64,000 bases of DNA, taken from assembly GCF_017875645.1 (NCBI RefSeq), contig NZ_JAGGMR010000001.1, forward strand, positions 1,674,001 to 1,738,000. The letters run 5' to 3'. The translations under genes and the position numbers were made by a program. The DNA is from Nocardia goodfellowii (GTDB lineage: Bacteria; Actinomycetota; Actinomycetes; Mycobacteriales; Mycobacteriaceae). Shown here in pieces: positions 36,417 to 44,299 of the stretch (positions are counted from its first letter, which is position 1; each line of letters opens with the position of its first letter). Under the pieces are notes generated by a model, which saw only the letters and a list, made by a program, of their open reading frames with translations, searched no databases and was not told the DNA's origin.

Positions 36417-37514
36417 CTAGTCGGCCCAGACCGATTCGATCCGGGTCGCCTCGTTCGGCGGCGGGGTGGGAACGGTCGGCGGCGTACGCGAGAAACGCGG
36501 GGCCGGCGCGTGCTGGACGACACCGTCGATGTCGACGAGTCCGGTCCGCGCCACGATGTGGGCGTTCTCGGTGGCCTCGGTCAAGGTCAGCACCGGTGTG
36601 GTGCAGGCGTCGGTGCCGTCGAAGATGGCGGTCCACTCGTCGCGGGTCTTGGTCTTGAACTTCTCGGTGAACAGCTTCTTCAGCTCGTCCTGACCGTTCG
36701 GGTCGATCTGCATCGGCAGACCCTCGGGGTCGATCTCCAAACCCTTCAGCAGTTCCGCGTAGAACTGCGGCTCGATCGCGCCGACCGCCATGTACTTGCC
36801 GTCGGAGGTCTCGTAGGTGTCGTAGAACGCCATACCGGTGTCGAGCAGGTTGGTGCCGCGTTCGTCGGACCACAGGCCCACCCCGCGCATGCCCCAGATC
36901 ATGTGCGAGAGGGCGAGCGCACCGTCGATCATGGCGGCGTCGATGACCTGGCCCTTGCCGGAGTTCTGGCGCTCCACCAGCGCGGCGAGCACGCCGAACA
37001 CCAGGAACATGGAGCCGCCGCCGAAGTCGCCGACCATGTTCAGCGGTGGCACCGGGCGCTCACCCTTGCGGCCGATCGCGTTGAGCACGCCGGTGAGGGA
37101 GATGTAGTTGATGTCGTGGCCGGCCCGATCGGCCAGCGGGCCGTCCTGACCCCAGCCGGTCATCCGGCCGTACACCAGCCGCGGATTGCGGGCCAGCGCC
37201 ACGTCCGGGCCCAGGCCCATGCGTTCGGTGACGCCCGGCCGGAAGCCCTCGATCAGCACGTCGGCTTTCTCGACCAGGCCGAGCACCTTCTCGATGTCGG
37301 CGGGATCCTTGAGGTTGGCTTCGACGATGGTGCGGCCACGCCACTGCGGACGCTCCATGAAGCCCGGCAGCAAGTTCGGCCGTTGGACGCGCACCACGTC
37401 GGCCCCGAGGTCGGCGAGCAACAGCGCCGCGTGCGGGCCCGGCCCGATACCGGCCAGCTCGACAACCTTGATGCCCGCGAGCGGACCCTGCTTGGCGGTG
37501 TTCGGAGTACTCAC
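36417..37514 (-). CDS. CaiB/BaiF CoA transferase family protein, alpha-methylacyl-CoA racemase-like
   Basis: 365 residues of the class III CoA transferase fold. IKVVELAGIGPGPHAALLLADLGADVV matches Mcr/AMACR starts rather than transferases such as Frc. The probable active-site His (RAGHDINYISLTG) and Asp (NMVGDFGGGSM) line up with those of M. tuberculosis Mcr. GLEIDPEGLP and the long C-terminal helix are also racemase-like. The likely role is to interconvert (2R)- and (2S)-methylacyl-CoA before beta-oxidation of branched or sterol side chains. It faces the MocR gene and stands alone. Confidence 0.85.
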   Translation of the reverse strand: MSTPNTAKQGPLAGIKVVELAGIGPGPHAALLLADLGADVVRVQRPNLLPGFMERPQWRGRTIVEANLKDPADIEKVLGLVEKADVLIEGFRPGVTERMGLGPDVALARNPRLVYGRMTGWGQDGPLADRAGHDINYISLTGVLNAIGRKGERPVPPLNMVGDFGGGSMFLVFGVLAALVERQNSGKGQVIDAAMIDGALALSHMIWGMRGVGLWSDERGTNLLDTGMAFYDTYETSDGKYMAVGAIEPQFYAELLKGLEIDPEGLPMQIDPNGQDELKKLFTEKFKTKTRDEWTAIFDGTDACTTPVLTLTEATENAHIVARTGLVDIDGVVQHAPAPRFSRTPPTVPTPPPNEATRIESVWAD

Positions 37515-37678
37515 GCCCTACCTCGGTTCTTCGTTGATCCTGCGTTCCCCGGTCGACCGGAGCTGTATTGACAGTATGACAATAACGCTCCAATGCGCTG
37601 CCGGAGCCTCAGCTGTGCAGGCGACCAGCAAGTAGGCGAGAATTCGAGCAACCGAACAAGACCGGAGAGGCATGTCTC

Positions 37679-38161
37679 GTGAGTGTGTGGGGTGAGGTCG
37701 TTGTCGGCCTGGCAATTCTGATCGGCTTGCTCGGGGTCATCGTCCCGATCCTGCCCGGCGTGATCCTGATCTTCGGCGCGATAGCCGTCTGGGCGTTCCT
37801 CACCGGCGGCACCACCGCCTGGATCGTCTTCGCCGTCGCGGCGGTGTTCCTGGTGCTCTCCGGCGTCATCAAATACACCTGGCCGGGCCGGCGGATGAAG
37901 GAGGCGGGCGTCGCCAATCGCGCCCTGTTCCTCGGCGCGATCCTGGGCATCGTGGGGTTCTTCGTCATCCCGATCGTCGGGTTGTTCGTCGGATTCGTAC
38001 TGGGCGTCTATCTTTCGGAGTACCAGCGCCTCGGCCGCGGCGAACCCGCTTGGGTGGCAACCAAACACGCCCTCAAAGGCGTCGGCTTGTCCATGCTGAT
38101 CGAGCTTTTCGGCGCACTGCTGGCCACCGGCGTCTGGGTCGTCGGAGCCTTCGTCGCCTGA
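37679..38161 (+). CDS. DUF456 membrane protein
   Basis: 160 residues with about four membrane helices; starts at GTG 37679 after GGAGAGG. DUF456 features: GLLGVIVPILPGVILIFGAI near the start and FVIPIVGLFVGFVLGVYLSEY later, with Gly-Pro pairs in both halves that suggest internal duplication. The function is unknown. It ends one base before the convergent gene. Confidence 0.82.
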   Translation: MSVWGEVVVGLAILIGLLGVIVPILPGVILIFGAIAVWAFLTGGTTAWIVFAVAAVFLVLSGVIKYTWPGRRMKEAGVANRALFLGAILGIVGFFVIPIVGLFVGFVLGVYLSEYQRLGRGEPAWVATKHALKGVGLSMLIELFGALLATGVWVVGAFVA

Positions 38162-38821
38162 TCAGCCGTGCCCGCCCGACGCCGACAGACGGCTATGCAG
38201 CGTCGCCGCACCAGGACCCGACAGATCCGCGCAGTAAGCCGATCTTCCGGCCATCGCCATGGTCAGCGCGATCGTGGTGCCGCGGACGAGGGGGCCGCTC
38301 CCGGTGGCGAACGATCCGTCGGTCGCTGCCAAGCGCAGGCCCTCGATGGTGCTACGGCTCGGCACGGTGAAGTCACGTGCGGCGAAGAAGCGGGCGACCT
38401 CGGTGGCGGCTTCGGTCGACGGCGTACGCAGCAGCCCTAACGGTCGCCTGATGTCTTGCGCGTGGACGACCACCTCGCCCAGCCAGGCCGCCGTGTGCCC
38501 GGACGCGGCGGTAGTGCTGGTGATGATCGCCCGGAACCGCTCGAGGGTTTCGGCCGGGGTCGCGCCCCGGTGCTCGGCGAGCCGCCGTTCGTTGTGCTTG
38601 TCGAAATCGAAACGCGCGCCCAGGACGCTGAGCAGCCAGCGCCGACGGCCGAGACTCGCTGCCGCGGTGAGGTGCGCGACGACCTCCTCGACCACCCAGA
38701 GCCCGCACAGGGACCGCCGATTCCACTGCTCATCGTCCAGTTCGGCGAGATCCTCGGCCAGGCGCGCGCGTTCGGCATGCGCCATGTCCCAGAGGGCCTC
38801 GCGGGCAACGGCATTCGGCAT
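38162..38821 (-). CDS. Maleylpyruvate isomerase/DinB-like family protein
   Basis: 219 residues of the TIGR03083-type family. A four-helix mycothiol-dependent enzyme fold begins with ERARLAEDLAELDDEQWNRRS and LCGLWVVEEVVAHL (metal His in VVAHL). Later His residues are in HTAAWLGEVVVHAQDIRRPL. ATG 38821 has GGAGGTACCG before it. Members bind zinc and often use mycothiol, the actinobacterial thiol. The substrate is unknown. Confidence 0.8.
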   Translation of the reverse strand: MPNAVAREALWDMAHAERARLAEDLAELDDEQWNRRSLCGLWVVEEVVAHLTAAASLGRRRWLLSVLGARFDFDKHNERRLAEHRGATPAETLERFRAIITSTTAASGHTAAWLGEVVVHAQDIRRPLGLLRTPSTEAATEVARFFAARDFTVPSRSTIEGLRLAATDGSFATGSGPLVRGTTIALTMAMAGRSAYCADLSGPGAATLHSRLSASGGHG

Positions 38822-38954
38822 CGGTACCTCCAAATCGGTGCGACCGGCCGCGGGTACGGCCACGCGCGGGAAGCTCAGGTCGTCAGTGATCCAGACGACG
38901 AAGCAGGCCCGAATTCATCGGTCTCGGCATCCCTGCGCATGGCCGTGTCGCCGA

Positions 38955-39809
38955 CTAGCGCTCGATGATGGGCAGCGGCAGCGTCGCGTTGGGGTCGATG
39001 CGGGGCAACTCCTCGCGGCGCAGCGGCAGCGTCGGCGGCTCGGCATGGGGCAGCGGCGGGATCGAGCGGGTCCGCGGCGGCACTCGGTAGAACTGCCGCG
39101 CATTGTCTTCCAGGACGGCGAACATATCGGTGCCGACCACATCGCAGATCAGATCGACATCGGAATCCTGGAACGGACGTCCGGCGCGGTTGCCCGGCAG
39201 GTCGGTGCCGAACATCAGGGCCTGCGGATTCACCGCGTGGATACGGCGGAGCGCGTTGGCGACATTCATCGACACCCGGCCGAAACCCGTCGCCTTGACC
39301 CGGGCGCCGCGATCCACCAGGTCCAGCAGATACGGCAGGCTCTCCTCGGACATGCCGAGATGGTCGATGGACAACGCGGGCAGCTTCGAGATCACCGGCT
39401 GCAACGAGGCCAGCATCGACCCGTCGATGTAGACCTCCACATGCCAGCCGACCAAGTCGTGCGCCCGCAGCGCCTGCAATGTCATGCCTGTGATGTCGGC
39501 GGCGGCGCGCTTCAGGTTGAACCGCAACGCGCGCACGCCGATCCGATCCAGCTCGACGATCTCGTCGTCACTCGTTTCCAGATCCAGCGCCGTCACGCCG
39601 ACCCAGCCCGCGCCCAGCTCGGCCAGCGCCGTCTTCATGAAGGTCTGGTCGGTGCCCTGGAACGAGGCGATGACCACGGCGCCACCGCCGACGTCGAAGC
39701 GCGCCATACGCTTTCGATAATCGGCGATGGTATAGGGGTCGGGCAGGTAGCCCTCGTTCTCGATCAGCGGGAACCGCGGATCGATGATGTGGACATGGGC
39801 ATCGAACAC
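38955..39809 (-). CDS. Amidohydrolase family (PF04909-type) TIM-barrel protein
   Basis: 284 residues. Metal-binding HVH (FDAHVHIIDPRF) lies at the N terminus, SIDHLG carries a ligand His, and LMFGTDLPGNRAG carries the catalytic Asp. This is the ACMSD/2-pyrone-4,6-dicarboxylate lactonase-like branch of the amidohydrolase superfamily. Starts at GTG 39809, 54 bases after fprA, so it may be read with it. The substrate cannot be inferred; carbon-carbon decarboxylation or lactone hydrolysis are both known for the branch. Confidence 0.8.
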   Translation of the reverse strand: MFDAHVHIIDPRFPLIENEGYLPDPYTIADYRKRMARFDVGGGAVVIASFQGTDQTFMKTALAELGAGWVGVTALDLETSDDEIVELDRIGVRALRFNLKRAAADITGMTLQALRAHDLVGWHVEVYIDGSMLASLQPVISKLPALSIDHLGMSEESLPYLLDLVDRGARVKATGFGRVSMNVANALRRIHAVNPQALMFGTDLPGNRAGRPFQDSDVDLICDVVGTDMFAVLEDNARQFYRVPPRTRSIPPLPHAEPPTLPLRREELPRIDPNATLPLPIIER

Positions 39810-39863
39810 CTGTACAGAATGCCTCAGTCTGGGAGATTTCGCTGCCGTGGAACGGCGCTCCGG

Positions 39864-41252
39864 CTAGACCTTGTGCGGTTCGCTGGCGCGCAGCATGTCT
39901 TCGCGCTCGACGACCTTGACCCGCTCGCGGCCCTCCGGCTCGCCCAGGGCGCGCTCGTGCGCGTCCAGGCGGTACCAGCCCTGCCACGTGGTGAACGGGA
40001 TGCCCTTGCCCTCCAGGAAGGTGGTGACGGCGTCCAGCTCCGGCTCGGGGGCCGGGGTGAAGTTCGCGCTGTCGTCCAGCAGGCAGGCCACGGTCTCGTT
40101 GGCGTCGCCCTTGGTGTGGCCGATCAGGCCGACCGGGCCGCGCTTGATCCAGCCGGTGACGTAGGTGGCCGGCAAGTAGCGCGCGGCGCCGTCGGCGTTC
40201 TCGTCGGCCAGCACGCGACCGGCCTCGTTCGGCACGGTGCCCGCCTGCTCGTCGAAGGGCAGGTTGGTGATGTTCTGCGACAGGTAACCGACCGCGCGGT
40301 AGATCGCCTGGACGTCCCAGTCGCGGAACTCGCCGGTGCCCTTGACGTTGCCGGTGCCGTCGAGCTGGGTGCGCTCGGTGCGCAGGCCGACGACCTTGCC
40401 GTCCGCGCCGAGCACCTCGGCGGGCGACTCGAAGAAGTGCAGGAACAGCTTGTGCGGGCGGTTGCCCTGATCGCGGATCGCCCACTGCTCCAAGGTGTTG
40501 GCGACCATGTCGACCTGCTTGGAGTGCCGGCGCGCGGCCTCGGAGCCGGCGTCGTAATCGATGTCCTCGGGGTCGACGATGACCTCGATGGTCGGCGAAT
40601 GGTCGAGTTCGCGCAGCTCCAGCGGGGTGAATTTGGCCTGCGCCGGGCCGCGGCGACCGAAGACGTGCACCTCGACGGCCTTGTTGGCCTTGAGGCCCTG
40701 GTAGACGTTCGGCGGGATCTCGGTCGGCAGCAGTTCGTCACCGGTCTTGGCGAGCACACGCGCCACGTCGAGCGCGACATTGCCGACACCGAGCACGGCG
40801 ACCTTCTCCGCGTCCAGCGGCCATTCGCGCGGCACGTCCGGGTGGCCGTCGTACCAGGACACGAAGTCCGCGGCGCCGAAGGAGCCGTCCAGATCGATAC
40901 CCGGGATGTCCAGCGCACGGTCGGCGTTCGCGCCGGTGGAGAAGATGACCGCGTCGTAGAAGCGCCGCAGATCGTCCAGGGTGATGTCGGTGCCGTAGTC
41001 GATATTGCCGAGCAGGCGCACCTGCTCCTTGTCGAGCACCTTGTGCAGGGCGGTGATGATGCCCTTGATCCGCGGATGGTCCGGCGCGACGCCGTAGCGG
41101 ATCAGGCCGAACGGCGCGGGCATGCGCTCATACAGGTCGATGCTGACCTCGGCATCGGACTTCATCAACGCGTCGGCGGCGTAGATACCGGCCGGTCCTG
41201 CGCCCACGATCGCGATGCGGAGCGGGCGAGTGGCTGCACTCTGTTCGGTCAT
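39864..41252 (-). CDS. fprA: NADPH:ferredoxin reductase FprA (adrenodoxin reductase-like)
   Basis: FAD protein that passes electrons from NADPH to ferredoxins and cytochrome P450 systems. 462 residues. The FAD Rossmann motif VGAGPAGIYAADALM and RYGVAPDHPRIKGI are at the N terminus. The NADPH site is VLGVGNVALDVARVLA with VFGRRGPAQAKFTPLELREL, the adrenodoxin-reductase signature. AIYRAVGYLSQNI and IKRGPVGLIGHTKGDANET are near the C terminus. It resembles M. tuberculosis Rv3106. The start is ATG 41252; an iron-box-like palindrome lies about 40 bases upstream. Confidence 0.95.
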   Translation of the reverse strand: MTEQSAATRPLRIAIVGAGPAGIYAADALMKSDAEVSIDLYERMPAPFGLIRYGVAPDHPRIKGIITALHKVLDKEQVRLLGNIDYGTDITLDDLRRFYDAVIFSTGANADRALDIPGIDLDGSFGAADFVSWYDGHPDVPREWPLDAEKVAVLGVGNVALDVARVLAKTGDELLPTEIPPNVYQGLKANKAVEVHVFGRRGPAQAKFTPLELRELDHSPTIEVIVDPEDIDYDAGSEAARRHSKQVDMVANTLEQWAIRDQGNRPHKLFLHFFESPAEVLGADGKVVGLRTERTQLDGTGNVKGTGEFRDWDVQAIYRAVGYLSQNITNLPFDEQAGTVPNEAGRVLADENADGAARYLPATYVTGWIKRGPVGLIGHTKGDANETVACLLDDSANFTPAPEPELDAVTTFLEGKGIPFTTWQGWYRLDAHERALGEPEGRERVKVVEREDMLRASEPHKV

Positions 41253-41292
41253 CTCTTACGCGCACCTTCGGTAGAAAAATAATGGCGTCCTT

Positions 41293-41308
41293 CTTAGCCT
41301 AGGCTAAG
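41293..41308. promoter_or_regulatory. IdeR-like iron box upstream of fprA
   Basis: Perfect 16-bp palindrome CTTAGCCTAGGCTAAG, 41 bases before fprA. The run TTAGCCTAGGCTAA differs at two positions from one half of the known DtxR/IdeR operator TTAGGTTAGSCTAACCTAA. The other half is weaker, so the assignment is an inference. Confidence 0.55.
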
Positions 41309-41502
41309 TCGACGCACCGCTGCGGTTGCCCCTGACGATGCGGCTGGTGCTGCTGGCTCGTAACTGCAAAGCCCCCAGGTCGCTCCCGTGCCGCACTGCC
41401 ATATGGGTGATGACGGCGAGACCCCGGTCTCGCGATTCTATCGGGGACGCCTTCGGCCGCCTGCACGGGTGCCGCCGACCAGGGATAAGGGATCATCGAC
41501 GC

Positions 41503-41955
41503 ATGACCGAGCAGCAATCGACACCCGACGACGAACCCATCCAGGTCGACCAGACCGACAAGCGGTCCATGACGCCGTTCATCGCCGCCGCGATCCTGGC
41601 CGCGATCGTGCTGGTCGCCGTGTTCGCGGGCGGGCTGCTGTCCCCGGCTGAGAAAAATGTCACAGAATCCGACCGGATCGCCGCGGCTGTCGGCAATTAC
41701 GTCGGCGGACGTGCCCAGCGTGACGAGGTGCCCGCGCCCGGCACCGCCTGCGCCGGATTCGACGAGGCCGAGTCGCCGCTGGCCGCGCAGTTCGGGCCGG
41801 GCGGCCGAAAGTCCGTGGAGATCGCCAAGATCGAAGGTCAGACCGTCAACGGTGACCGGGCCAAGGCCACCGTCACCACCAAGGCGGACGGCAAAGAGAC
41901 CACCGCGACTTGGAATCTGGTCCGTTCCGACGGCAAATGGCTGGTCTGCGACTGA
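41503..41955 (+). CDS. Small membrane protein, Rv0361 C-terminal-domain type
   Basis: 150 residues. A polar N terminus of about 25 residues precedes a membrane helix (FIAAAILAAIVLVAVFAGGLL). The extracytoplasmic domain of about 100 residues ends DGKWLVCD and has two Cys (ACAGF, LVCD), the same ending as the large repeat protein at 23062-25389 (GWKVCD). Likely an NTF2-like/DUF4878 fold. The role is unknown. The gene is divergent from fprA. Confidence 0.7.
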   Translation: MTEQQSTPDDEPIQVDQTDKRSMTPFIAAAILAAIVLVAVFAGGLLSPAEKNVTESDRIAAAVGNYVGGRAQRDEVPAPGTACAGFDEAESPLAAQFGPGGRKSVEIAKIEGQTVNGDRAKATVTTKADGKETTATWNLVRSDGKWLVCD

Positions 41956-42004
41956 GCCGGATTCGGTGTTTGACAGCCCGGCCCCCGTCCAGGCAATCTC
42001 AGTT

Positions 42005-42086
42005 CAGGTCATGAGCACCAGCGTCAAGCCCCGGCTCGCTGGTCGGCAACCCTCCTCCGCGGTGGGGTGCTCCGGGTGACGACCTG
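42005..42086 (+). ncRNA. SAM-IV riboswitch
   Basis: The sequence follows the known SAM-IV consensus: closing stem CAGGTC (42005-42010) with GACCTG (42081-42086), the invariant core ATGAGCACCAGCGTCAAG, then CCCCGGCT-CGCTGG and CGGCAACCCTCC, followed by GCGGTGGGGTGCTCCGGGTGA, which forms the pseudoknot. It lies 52 bases upstream of the rhodanese-metZ pair. High S-adenosylmethionine should turn these sulfur genes off. A small hairpin CGCATC/GATGCG (42090-42109) follows. Confidence 0.93.
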
Positions 42087-42137
42087 GCACGCATCCGAAC
42101 CCCGATGCGGCAAGTGCGGATTCACAGGAGGATCGAC

Positions 42138-42554
42138 ATGACTTACGCCGGCGACATCACCCCCCAGCAGGCGTGGGACCTGCTGCGCGAGCACCCCGAA
42201 GCCGTCCTGATCGACGTGCGCACCGAAGCCGAATGGCGCTTCGTCGGCGTACCCGACACCACCCCGATCGAGCGCCCCACCGTGCTCATCGAATGGGTCG
42301 ACAGCACCGGCGCACGCAACCAGGCCTTCACCGATCAGCTGCGCGAAGCCCTCGACGGCCGCGCGCCGGAAGCCCCCGTGGTGTTCCTCTGCCGGTCCGG
42401 CCAGCGCTCCGCGCACGCCGCGACGGTCGCGACCCAACTCGGCATCACCCCGGCCTACAACGTGGACGAAGGCTTCGAAGGCCCGCTCGACGCGAACGGT
42501 CACCGCGGCGGCGCCGGCTGGCGTGCCCAGGGACTGCCGTGGCGGCAGTCGTGA
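42138..42554 (+). CDS. Rhodanese-domain sulfurtransferase (Rv0390-like)
   Basis: 138 residues, one rhodanese domain. It has LIDVRTEAEWRFVGVPD, the active-site Cys in VVFLCRSGQRSAHAA, and GFEGPLDANGHRG. CRSGQR is the typical phosphate-loop-like active site carrying a persulfide. ATG 42138 with CAGGAGGATCGAC is chosen. It is directly behind the SAM-IV riboswitch and 67 bases before metZ, so it may supply sulfur in methionine synthesis or sense it. Same order as M. tuberculosis Rv0390-metZ. Confidence 0.93.
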   Translation: MTYAGDITPQQAWDLLREHPEAVLIDVRTEAEWRFVGVPDTTPIERPTVLIEWVDSTGARNQAFTDQLREALDGRAPEAPVVFLCRSGQRSAHAATVATQLGITPAYNVDEGFEGPLDANGHRGGAGWRAQGLPWRQS

Positions 42555-42621
42555 GCACCTGGGCGCCGGCGGCAGTCGGAGCCGCCAGGTCGGGTACACA
42601 CAGTTCGGTGGAGGAACAGTC

Positions 42622-43836
42622 ATGATCACTGGTGGCGCATTCGACAAGCCGCTGCCCGAGGGCGTCGGGCCGGCGACGCTCGGCGTGCGCGGCGGCCTGC
42701 GGCGCAGCGGTTTCGAGGAGACCTCCGAGGCGCTGTACCTCAGCTCCGGCTTCGTCTACGAGAGCGCCGAAGCGGCCGAGGCGTCGTTTACCGGCGATAT
42801 CGAGCATTTCGTCTACTCCCGCTACGGCAATCCGACGGTGGCCATGTTCGAGGAGCGGATGCGGCTGCTCGACGGCGCCGAAGCGTGTTTCGCGACCGCG
42901 AGCGGCATGTCGGCCGTCTTCACCGCGCTCGGTGCGCTGCTGGGCGCGGGTGATCGGCTGGTGGCCGCGCGCAGCCTGTTCGGTTCCTGTTTCGTGGTGT
43001 GCAACGAGATCCTGCCGCGCTGGGGCGTGGAAACCGTCTTCGTCGACGGCGACGACCTGGACCAGTGGGAACAGGCGCTGTCGGTGCCGACCCAGGCGGT
43101 GTTCTTCGAGACCCCCGCCAATCCCATGCAGACGCTGGTCGATGTGCGCCGCGTCACCGAGCTCGCGCACGCCGCGGGCGCGAAAGTGGTGCTGGACAAC
43201 GTTTTCGCCACCCCGCTGCTGCAGCGCGGCTTCGACCTCGGCGCCGACGTGCTGGTCTACTCCGGCACCAAGCACATCGACGGACAGGGCCGGGTGCTCG
43301 GCGGCGCCATTCTCGGTGATCACGACTACATCGACGGCCCCGTGAAAAACCTGATGCGCCATACCGGCCCGGCGCTCAGCCCGTTCAACGCCTGGACCCT
43401 GTTGAAGGGCCTGGAGACGATGCCGCTGCGAGTGCACCACTCCGCTGCCTCCGCTCTGCGCATCGCGCGGTTCCTGGACGAGCACAAGTCGGTGAACTGG
43501 GTCCGCTACCCCTACCTGGAATCGCACCCGCAGCACGCGCTGGCCACCAGCCAGATGAGCGCCGGCGGCACCGTGGTCACCTTCGAACTCGACGCCCCCG
43601 CCGGCGCAGCGAAGAAGCGCGCCTTCGAGGTACTGAACCGCCTCCGCATCGTCGACATCTCCAACAACCTCGGCGACGCCAAAACCCTGATCACCCACCC
43701 CGCCACCACCACCCACCGCGCGATGGGCCCCGAAGGCCGCGCCACCATCGGCCTCACCGACGGCGTGGTGCGAATCTCGATCGGCCTGGAAGACGTGGAA
43801 GACCTCCTCGACGACCTGGACCACGCCCTCGGCTGA
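42622..43836 (+). CDS. metZ: O-succinylhomoserine sulfhydrylase
   Basis: PLP enzyme that makes homocysteine from O-succinylhomoserine and sulfide, a direct route to methionine. 404 residues of the Cys/Met metabolism family. SRYGNPTVAMFEERM, ASGMSAVFTALGAL, and PLP-Lys in VYSGTKHIDGQGRVLGG. DNVFATPLLQRGFDLGAD and NNLGDAKTLITHPATTTH are also family signatures. ATG 42622 follows GGTGGAGGAACAGTC. Controlled with the rhodanese by the SAM-IV riboswitch; ends five bases before a convergent small gene. Confidence 0.95.
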   Translation: MITGGAFDKPLPEGVGPATLGVRGGLRRSGFEETSEALYLSSGFVYESAEAAEASFTGDIEHFVYSRYGNPTVAMFEERMRLLDGAEACFATASGMSAVFTALGALLGAGDRLVAARSLFGSCFVVCNEILPRWGVETVFVDGDDLDQWEQALSVPTQAVFFETPANPMQTLVDVRRVTELAHAAGAKVVLDNVFATPLLQRGFDLGADVLVYSGTKHIDGQGRVLGGAILGDHDYIDGPVKNLMRHTGPALSPFNAWTLLKGLETMPLRVHHSAASALRIARFLDEHKSVNWVRYPYLESHPQHALATSQMSAGGTVVTFELDAPAGAAKKRAFEVLNRLRIVDISNNLGDAKTLITHPATTTHRAMGPEGRATIGLTDGVVRISIGLEDVEDLLDDLDHALG

Positions 43837-43841
43837 GTCGG

Positions 43842-44135
43842 CTACGGCCGCGGCGGAAGTCGCCGCAGAATCTCGTCCATCTTGGTGTCGACGTGCGCGA
43901 AGCCGTCATCGACCTTGGTGTTCAACCCCCCGACGGTGGTGTTCAGCCTCGCGTGGGAGTTACTCAACTCCTCGTGCTTCAGCGCGAGATTCGTGATGGC
44001 TTCTTGAACTTGATCGAGCTTTGTGTCCAGCTTGAACAGCTTGCCGCCGATCATGGTCAGTGTTGCGGAATCTCGTGCGCCTTGGATTTCCATCTGAGCC
44101 TCCAGGGTTGCTACTCGGTCTTCGAGATCGGCCAT
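43842..44135 (-). CDS. Small coiled-coil protein
   Basis: 97 residues, almost entirely heptad-repeat helix: MADLEDRVATLEAQMEIQ, KLFKLDTKLDQVQEAITNLA and LNTTVGGLNTKVDDGFAHV, ending in a short Pro/Arg tail. It is probably a parallel coiled-coil oligomer. ATG 44135 has GGAAGGAATCTC upstream. No known family; function unknown. The upstream 44136-44299 gap holds a strong hairpin and two DnaA boxes. Confidence 0.65.
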   Translation of the reverse strand: MADLEDRVATLEAQMEIQGARDSATLTMIGGKLFKLDTKLDQVQEAITNLALKHEELSNSHARLNTTVGGLNTKVDDGFAHVDTKMDEILRRLPPRP

Positions 44136-44230
44136 GGTGTCGAGATTCCTTCCACTGATCGTACAAGCGCGGACAAGGCCCCGAGGGCGTTCGGTTCTTC
44201 GCCAAGCTTGGCCGTGGCCGGAGCGGAAAA

Positions 44231-44276
44231 CACCCCCCGATCCACCAAATGTGGATAACTCGGGGGGTGTGGATAA
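44231..44276. promoter_or_regulatory. Hairpin with two perfect DnaA boxes downstream of fgd
   Basis: CACCCCCCGATCCAC pairs with GTGGA and TCGGGGGGTG, giving a 15-bp stem with a four-base bulge (TAAC) and a CAAAT loop; it may end fgd transcription. It also contains TGTGGATAA twice (44250-44258 and 44268-44276), the complement of the E. coli-type DnaA box TTATCCACA, 18 bases apart in the same orientation. Confidence 0.5.
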
Positions 44277-44299
44277 CTTCACTTTGGGGCTGTGAAGTC

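Noticed and set aside
38259..41282. Very long plus-strand open frame opposite fprA and the amidohydrolase
   Set aside because: Antisense to three genes with strong family motifs; composition is unlike a protein.
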